DNA of 64,000 nucleotides from Imbricaverruca yamaguchii (Eukaryota; Arthropoda; Thecostraca; Neoverrucidae). Below, one piece after another: positions 56,480-64,000 of the stretch; position 1 is the stretch's first letter, and each line of letters begins with the position of its first letter. The notes under the pieces are model-generated. The model was not told the DNA's origin. It worked only from the letters and a program-made list of their open reading frames with translations, and searched no databases. A program made the position numbers and the translations under genes. The stretch is taken from the NCBI GenBank assembly GCA_034440575.1, contig JAOTOL010001337.1, forward strand, positions 62,001 to 126,000, given 5' to 3'.

Positions 56480-56970
56480 CCGCCGTCTGGCACATCAGGT
56501 TAGCCGTCTGGTATATTTACCGCCGTCTGGCACATCAGGTTAGCCGTCTGGTATATTTACCGCCGTCTGGCACATCAGGTTAGCCGTCTGGTATATTTAT
56601 CGGCGTCTGGCACATCAGGTTAGCCGTCTGGTATGTTATCGGCGTCTGGCACATCAGGTTAGCCGTCTGGTATATTTACCGCCGTCTGGCACATCAGGTT
56701 AGCCGTCTGGTATATTTATCGGCGTCTGGCACATCAGGTTAGCCGTCTGGTATGTTATCGGCGTCTGGCACATCAGGTTAGCCGTCTGGTATATTTACCG
56801 CCGTCTGGCACATCAGGTTAGCCGTCTGGTATATTTATCGGGGTCCGGCACATCAGGTTAGCCGTCTGGTATATTTATCGGCGTCTGGCACATCAGGTTA
56901 GCCGTCTGGTATATTTATCGGCGTCTGGCACATCAGGTTAGCCGTCTGGTATGTTTATCGGCGTTTACCA
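56480..56970. repeat. 40-bp minisatellite, about 12 copies
   Basis: The unit starts GTCTGGTATATTTACCGCCG and ends TCTGGCACATCAGGTTAGCC; some copies have TTATCGG or lose one T in TATGTTATC. Confidence 0.94.
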
Positions 56971-57760
56971 CACACCAGATGGGGGATGCCTTCTGGTCTG
57001 TTTATCCGCGCCTCCCACAGCGAGTTCAACTAAACAGGTCCACCACGTGCATTCTAGCTGCTGATACAGATGGATGGAAGAAGTTGGTGCATATTAATGC
57101 AGCGGATTGACCTCTTGTGTTGCCTGCACCCATGTGCAATCAACCGATGGTTTATACGCCATTCTGAATGCACATCACATTGATTCTCATCTCGGGTCAA
57201 GAGACCCTAGACAACTCATTCAGAGAAAAATGAGGAGTAACAACATATTCAAATGACAAAATGGTGTTTCCTTTACCACTACACATCTTCCAATTATCAC
57301 CCATTTAGTCCAATTTGAACTCAATTCCCCAATATGCAAACATTCCAGCATTCCGTTTTGTAAACGTCAGCATATCAGAAAAACAGCAAGCACAACAGGC
57401 AGTGGTTGACACGTGTCAATGCAATTCTCTGTTGTGTTGTTTGTATCAACGTAGAACAAGCGTGTGCTCCAAACTTCATTCGAGACGCCGACTAACTCCT
57501 GCAGTGTCCGTAGGTGCAATCCTGAGGTCAAGTCTTCCAGGCCACACATTGTTTTCACACCCAAGATGCACGTTGGATTCCCTGGGCCTCAGAGAGTGTC
57601 TTTCATAACCAATTCAATTTGAAACACGGACCAGTGTTTCAAGCTGGAACTGGCTCGTGAAAACTCATAAAATGTGCTCTGGAACGGGTGAAACGTTTAC
57701 TGCAACAAGTGAAACTTTCACTGTAACTGGTGAGGCTCCCACTGTAAATGGTCAAACTGG
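56971..57760. other. no gene seen
   Basis: A plus frame at 57315-57608 and short minus frames only; no recognisable product. Confidence 0.5.
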
Positions 57761-57761
57761 T

Positions 57762-58130
57762 GGTGGTAGTTCTGGTGGTGGTGGTGGTGGTGGGGTGGTG
57801 GTGGTGGTGGTGGTGGTGGTGGTGGTGGTGGTGGTGGTGGTGGTGGTGGTATTGAATGTGGTGGTGGTATTGGTGGTGGTAGTGGTAGTGGTGATGGTTG
57901 TGGTGGTGGTGGTATTGTTAGTGGTAGTGGTAGTGGTGGTGGTGGTGGTGGTGTTGGTGGTAGGGGTAGGGGTAGTGGCACTGGTAGTGGTAGTGGTAGT
58001 GGTAGTGGTAGTGGTAGTGGTAGTGGTAGTGGTAGTGGTAGTGGTAGTGGTAGTGGTAGTGGTAGTGGTAGTGGTAGTGGTAGTGGTAGTGGTAGTGGTA
58101 GTGGTCGTGGAAATGGCAGTGGTAGTGATG
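57762..58130. repeat. (GGT)n and (GGTAGT)n array
   Basis: GGT triplets at 57762-57850, mixed GGTATT/GGTAGT to 57960, then about 24 GGTAGT hexamers to 58110. Confidence 0.97.
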
Positions 58131-59960
58131 GTGTTGCAATCCACTAGAATAGCCAGTCTAACTTGAACTAACCCGGTTTCAATGCAACTGCACCCAATAG
58201 AAAATGCATCGTTTTGAAGAGCCGTGTTGTCATCCCACCATCTAGGTACTTCTGTCAGCCATTGCATCTACGTACTTTTGTAGCCGATGCCACTACATCT
58301 AAACCACTACATCTAGGTACTTTTGTAGCCGATGCGGATGTGTGCTAGTCGGTGTGAGGCATTATAAGTAATAGCCAGTCATCCTACACTAACATTTGGA
58401 GAACACATCACATCAAGGGAGCGTGGTAAACTCTGAACACCATCCACCCGTCCTCAGTACACCTGACACGCGTCAGTGTATCAGATGCTCGATTCAATCC
58501 ATCATCACCCTGCCCTTTCCACTTGAGCATTGGCAAAAACGCTAGCAAGCGAATATGAAACAAAAATGGGCTAAAAACACCCTTATGCAATTGCTGTGAG
58601 CAATGTTCAAGGTATGAGCATTTCCTTTTCCCAAAAGCTACTGGAATATCACATTGTCACGTTTGCTGTTGGCTTGGCGTGCTTCAATCTCTGTACCTAC
58701 ATTTTGATGGGTGAGAGTGAGTAATGTATGCTAACGTCTGTTCCGGGCAGCAATAGCTGTGGGGGGACGTGGCTGTTCCGTGGCCGGGATATGAGTGCAC
58801 ACTGGTCTCATTCGCGCCCAACTCCAATGCAGCCAGGCTTGAGAGAAGCGAGCGTGGGTGAGGTGTCCATCGTCCAGTCATGAGAAATGGTGACGAAAAA
58901 TGTGTAGTTGTATTGAGCGCATATTCACATTGCATCGTTATACTATTTTTGTTTTCGCGACAAGTTCATCCTCGATGAGCGTGTGCCGGAAGTGATACAA
59001 TGACGAGAATAACCGCCGAAGTAACTTGAACACATATTTATAGTAATCTCCGTTCCTTGCAAGTAGTCGGTGAATGCATAGACAACTCAATAAGAATGAC
59101 ATTGAACAGTCTTTTGCTGCGATCTGCATCTGCTGATCTAAAACACGCCGGTCCAGCAAAGGCAGCGCGCTAGGGCAACACCCACCTCATTCAGCCATGG
59201 ACATGCTCCAGGGCTAGAGGAGGCAGGCAAAGGCAACGTACTAAGGAAGCACACACCTCATCTAGCCATGGAGATGCTCCATGGCTAGAGAAGCAGGTAG
59301 CGTCCAGCTGACCAGCAGAGTATCCAGCTGCCTACTTCATCACACCATATGAAAACGCTAAGTGGAATTAGCTCGCTCGGTCAGATTTGTGGGTCTCGAT
59401 GGCTTGTATAATGCATACCCAATCATAACACACACCACACGTAATCTTACGTCCATATGCCACTTGATGTCTAAATATTAATTTGTTATATCACATTGTA
59501 TGTATGACGAGCAGGCATGGGGTTTGCTTCGTACGTTTTTTTGGAAGGCACATGCCACCCCCTTCCCAATGTTGGTCTTGTCATCTAATTGACTTGAACT
59601 GTTATCATGGCGACCAATGTAAAATGTCTCCACACACGTCATTTGGGACCCCGTATTGCCCACATGCACTGTGCTCTCTCATTAATTTTCATGAACGTAT
59701 TCCTATGTGAGCATGTACAACAGCATCGGCATCAGCACAACAGTTGCCTGATTTTCTCTCCTTTTCTTTTGTTCTTTATTGTAAACTGAAATATCAGTGA
59801 AGCAGAAATGCCCTTGAGTGCCAGACCGCTATCGAATTATTTCGCCCCGGTTCGGCTAAACCATGCAATTGTCCATTGTTGAATAAACTCCGCTGTTACA
59901 GAAATGGCAATTGCTGTCCATGCATTATACACACGAACGCTAAGGTCACGCAGATATTTG
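58131..59960. other. no gene seen
   Basis: Two near-identical segments containing CTAGGTACTTTTGTAGCCGAT occur at 58270-58340, and a roughly 70-bp duplication with CTCAT-TAGCCATGGA-ATGCTCCA near 59180-59290. No coding signal. Confidence 0.5.
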
Positions 59961-59964
59961 ACCT

Positions 59965-60310
59965 GGTCACGTCCGGCCACACACCCACCTCCGGGCGCGC
60001 CTCGCAGCCACTGGCTTTGGTCCACACCTGGCTGCGCCGCCCGTGTTCGCCGGCCACACCCGCACACCTGCCGGCCTCGCACTGTGGACTCTGGCGCGAC
60101 GGCCGGCCGCCGACCGCCTTATTGATCCCCTGACACGCCGTCACGCCGGGCACGGCCGGGGAGGGGCGCAGGTGGGGGGCGGCACGCGCAGGTACCAATC
60201 ACCGAGTCATGACGCACGGCGGCCCACCGCAACAGTCCGGCCGCCGGCACGGGCGTCGGCCGCTGCCGCCTACGACGGCGGTGTCGCACAGGGCGGGTGA
60301 TGGCACCGCC
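59965..60310. other. CpG-rich island-like segment
   Basis: It is dense in CG dinucleotides (CGCGACGGCCGGCCGCCGAC and similar), unlike its AT-rich surroundings. Frames are open on both strands without a recognised product. It could be a promoter or first exon of an unseen gene, or simply GC-rich. Confidence 0.4.
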
Positions 60311-60890
60311 GAAATTTGACCCGTCACCAAGGGTACGTCATGAGATCTCTGGTCTTCCGGATGTCATAGGCGCTTGCTATGGTGTGTTTGGTGTGTCAGA
60401 TGTCATCAGGACATACCTTCTGGCATCCCGGTAGTTTCTTAGATTACATCAGGGGCGGCATATCAGGGGCGGCATATCAGGGGCAGCATACCAGGGGCGA
60501 CCCATTATCTTGAAACTTCACACAAATGTTGATATTTACTTAACTTGCAATGGTTTGTCATCAATATCAATATCAGGGAGCCAACTGAGCTTAGCCCAGG
60601 TTGCCCATGTGACCCTTATTAAACCTTAACACTTTATGAACTTCATGAACTAGATGCCAGACAATAATCTTTACAAATTAAGCACGAGCATACGACTGGA
60701 TATTACCGACCAACAGCCAGATTGCATTGAGAAGCAAGTGTTGCGCCATCGGCTCCGAAGCAGCTACATTGGGTGGTTTTAAGTTTTTATGTCTCGCTGT
60801 CTGTAACTTAAACACAAATATGTTCTATTCGTCAATGTTCATACGTCAAGACCTCGAGTTCAGTAACCCAACTGAATTGGGCCTCGCCGG
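60311..60890. other. no gene seen
   Basis: Contains four short copies of ATCAGGGGCGGCAT (60450-60500). Nothing else. Confidence 0.5.
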
Positions 60891-60894
60891 TCAG

Positions 60895-61368
60895 CAGCCC
60901 ACAGCCCACTACCGGTCAGCAGCCCACAACCAACTACCGGTTAGCAACCCACTACCAGTCACCAGACCACTACCTGTCCACAGACCACTACCAGTCACCA
61001 GACCACTACCGGTCACCAGACCACTACCGGTCAGCAGACCACTACCGGTCACCAGACCACTACCGGTCAGCAGACCACTACCGGTCACCAGACCACTACC
61101 GGTCAGCAGACCACTACCGGTCACCAGACCACTACCGGTCACCAGACCACTACCGGTGACCAGATCACTACCGGTCACCAGACCACTACCGGTCACCAGA
61201 CCACTACCGGTCACCAGACCACTACCGGTCACCAGACCACTACCGGTCACCAGACCACTACCGGTCACCAGACCACTACCGGTCGCCAGACCGCTACCGG
61301 TCCACAGACCACTACCGGTCACCAGACCACTACTGGTCACCAGACCACTACCGTTCAGCATCTGCACA
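60895..61368. repeat. 18-bp minisatellite, about 26 copies
   Basis: The unit is CCGGTCACCAGACCACTA with CCGGTCAGCAG variants; open in several frames. Confidence 0.95.
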
Positions 61369-61429
61369 GTTCGAATACCGGCTAATTCTTGTTTAGACAT
61401 TGGGCTTGCCTGAAGTATTTGAGTTGAAC

Positions 61430-62868
61430 ATAATGTAATGTGTACTGCTGTCCATGTGCACTGCAGTTAATGCGCACTGCAGTAGATGTGCACTGCAGTT
61501 AATGCGCACTGCAGTAGATGTGCACTGCAGTTAATGCGCACTGCAGTAAATGTGCACTGCAGTTAATGCGCACTGCAGTAGATGTGCACTGCAGTAAATG
61601 CGCACTGCAGTTCATGTACACTGCTGTTGATGTGCACAGCAGTAAATGTTCACTGCAGTTAATGTACACTGAGGTAAATGTACACTGCTGTCCATGCACA
61701 CTGCAGTTAATGCGCACTGCTGTCCATGCACACTGCAGTTAGGTAAATGTACACTGCTGTCCATGCACACTGCAGTTAATGTACACTGAGGTAAATGTAC
61801 ACTGCTGTCCATGCACACTGCAGTTAATGTACACTGAGGTAAATGTACACTGCTGTCCATGCACACTGCAGTTAATGTACACTGAGGTAAAGGTACACTG
61901 CTGTCCATGCACACTGCAGTTAATGTACACTGAGGTAAAGGTAATATGTACACTGCAGTTAATGTACACTGGAAGGTACACGTAAATGTACACTGCAGTA
62001 AATGTACACTGCTGTCCATGCACACTGCAGTTAATGCGCACTGCAGTAAAGGTACACTGCTGTCCATGCACACTGCGGTTAATGTACACTGCAGTAAAGG
62101 TACACTGCTGTCCATGCACACTGCAGTTAATGTGCACTGCAGTAAAGGTACACTGCTGTCCATGCACACTGCAGTTAATGTACACTAGGTGTACACTGCT
62201 GTCCATGACACTGCAGTTAATGTACACTGCGGTTAATGTACACTGCTGTCCATGCACACTGCAGTTAATGTACACTGCAGTAAGGTACACTGCTGTCCAT
62301 GCACACTGCAGTTAATGTACACTGAGGTAAAGGTGCACTGCTGTCCATGCACTGCAGTTAATGTACACTGGGTAAAGGTACACTGCTGTCCATGACACTG
62401 CAGTTAATGTGCACTGCAGTAAGGTGCACTGCTGTCCATGCACACTGCAGTTAATGTACACTGAGGTAAATGTACACTGCTGTCCATGCACACTGCAGTT
62501 AATGTACACTGAGGTAAAGGTGCACTGCTGTCCATGCACACTGCAGTTAATGTACACTGCAGTAAAGGTACACTGCTGTCCATGCACACTGCAGTTAATG
62601 TACACTGAGGTAAAGGTACACTGCTGTCCATGCACACTGCAGTTAATGCACACTGCAGTAAAGGTACACTGCTGTCCATGCACACTGCAGTTAATGCACA
62701 CTGCAGTAAAGGTACACTGCTGTCCATGCACACTGCAGTTAATGTACACTGCAGTAAAGGTACACTGCTGTCCATGCACACTGCAGTTAATGCACACTGC
62801 AGTAAAGGTACACTGCTGTCCATGCACACTGCAGTTAATGCGCACTGCAGTAAAGGTGCACTGCTTGG
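61430..62868. repeat. 16-18-bp array passing into a 48-bp higher-order repeat
   Basis: The left part alternates GCACTGCAGTTAATGC and GCACTGCAGTAGATGT monomers. From about 61690 three diverged monomers form a 48-bp unit marked by CTGTCCATGCACACTGCAGT. Every monomer contains CTGCAG or CTGAGG or CTGCTG. Confidence 0.94.
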
Positions 62869-64000
62869 AACATTTTGGACAAAAACTCTTTCAGAAAAAA
62901 AGTCGTTCACAGAGGATGTTCCATTTCATTCCTCCTTCGGAGTCGGGTGCAGCAAAAATGCGGATCAAACTCAATCAACTATACCAATTTTGATATGAGA
63001 AGCATTCCGTCATGCATTCAAGAAGAGAAGTGCGATTGGTCCGCTACGTCCAATACGTCAGCAGTGGCACGACAGGTATAGCTGGCAATGAATAAGCCGC
63101 AGAGCTGGAGCATCAGACATGGTGTTTGGTTTTCCACCGACCAGTCGGCTATAACTCCTTTCTGCCACTGACGTTGTAATAAACGTTGCATCCAGGAGCC
63201 GGGCCTGGAGCTGCACGGAGGGCCTATCCCAGGAAAATAAACCGCGAACTTCCGTGGGAGGTAATCTCATAGTTGTTTGACATACCAATGTCACATCAAG
63301 GCACCGAGATAAAAATGTTTCAAGTTTATCAATCCAGTGAAATGTATTGTTCCAACATTTTCCAACATCTTGCTACTCTGAGCGAAACAAATACAATTTG
63401 ATGATATACTTTAACTCACTCATGTGGTCCAAACTACACCACGCGTGCTACGTTGCTAGTTGCGCTAGCAATCAGCGCACTTTTCATACAGTGCATCATG
63501 TAGCACTGCGCAATGTTTCAGGTGCTTTCAGAGCATCACCGGTTGCCAGCCTGATGGCAGAGACCAATAGCCTGCCGCGGGCAGTGAGCCGAGAAACACT
63601 GTGTTTGAGATGTACTTGCAGGCTGCCTCAGCTCCCCACGCATCATACTTATGCAGTAGCTTTATCGCGCCCCGTGTCGGAGCTTTTCTCCAGTGGACGA
63701 AGGTGGAGGACATTGCTATTGTGTACTCGAATACCCTTTTCCTAATAGCAGGACAATAGTGCGCCGAGGGATGCGAGTATAAAAACCTCCGGTACCACCC
63801 GGAGACCTGGCTTCACCTCCACCGAGATCTGGTCTCACCTCCACGGAGACCTCAAATTGAAGCATCTTTCTCAGTCATGCGCAAAGTAGACGCGGTCGGG
63901 AATGTGTCGGTCGAGAAAGATTATGGACACGGGTCCCTACCGAGGTCATACAGAGATATGTATTGATAGTTCGAAGAACAGTAGTAGTTCCAACTACAGG
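62869..64000. other. no confident gene; possible TATA-like site near the end
   Basis: GTATAAAAACC at 63777-63787 is followed by three GGAGACCTGG/ACCTCCACCGAGA repeats (63800-63855). A plus frame at 63347-63745 has no recognised product. I do not call a promoter. Confidence 0.3.

Noticed and set aside
57657..58267. Poly-Val or poly-Thr frames across the GGT array
   Set aside because: Triplet repeat read in different frames on both strands; no flanking coding signal.
63777..63787. TATA box of a plus-strand gene leaving the window
   Set aside because: TATAAAA alone is too common, and no initiator or downstream exon is visible before the end.

Overview
This is a eukaryotic, animal-type window. 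The recognisable coding sequence is split into short exons with GT-AG introns, and there are non-LTR retrotransposon copies, tRNA-derived SINEs, TTAA-flanked inverted-repeat elements and an extreme load of tandem repeats. By rough hand count, about one third of the 64 kb lies in some 35 separate micro- and minisatellite arrays. The species cannot be fixed from the sequence. The mix of elements, and minisatellites built on splice junctions, recall what I remember reported for amphioxus, so a cephalochordate is a guess rather than a finding.

The one clear cellular gene runs on the minus strand from about 50,679 down to at least 18,226. It encodes a cyclin-dependent-kinase-like protein of the CDKL2/CDKL3 (KKIAMRE) group. 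Nine exons join with consistent phases into about 493 residues: exons 1-6 form the complete kinase domain, with glycine loop, catalytic Lys, KKIAMRE helix, HRD, DFG, the TDY activation motif and APE. Exons 7-9 form a low-complexity tail. A further small exon near 9.7 kb is possible, and no stop codon or poly(A) site was identified with confidence.

The striking observation is where the minisatellites lie. At several exon-intron boundaries of this gene the adjacent array is made of copies of the boundary itself, splice site included. This holds for the exon 1 donor (array 50.06-50.51 kb), the exon 4 donor (33-bp units, about 50 copies, 39.69-41.37 kb) and the exon 8 acceptor (31-bp units, about 17 copies, 19.35-19.88 kb). 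On a smaller scale it holds for the exon 4 acceptor (three copies 66 bp apart), the exon 9 acceptor and the exon 9 donor. In addition, exon 3's donor is contributed by the tail of a SINE, and exon 7 has two acceptors 4 nt apart that lead to different protein ends.

Layout: 0.6-5.05 kb, two broken CR1/jockey-type copies amid MITE fragments; 5.05-5.57 kb, a MITE fragment; 6.9-9.05 kb, 21-bp and 5-bp arrays; 9.4-14 kb, small arrays and a candidate exon; 16.5-18.1 kb, a 39-bp array and two tail-to-tail SINEs; 18.2-50.7 kb, the CDKL gene with array-filled introns and inserted elements; 50.7-57 kb, upstream arrays including a 3.7-kb array of 46-bp units; 57-64 kb, further arrays and mostly featureless sequence. 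Long open frames across the arrays are by-products of periodicity and are not annotated as genes.
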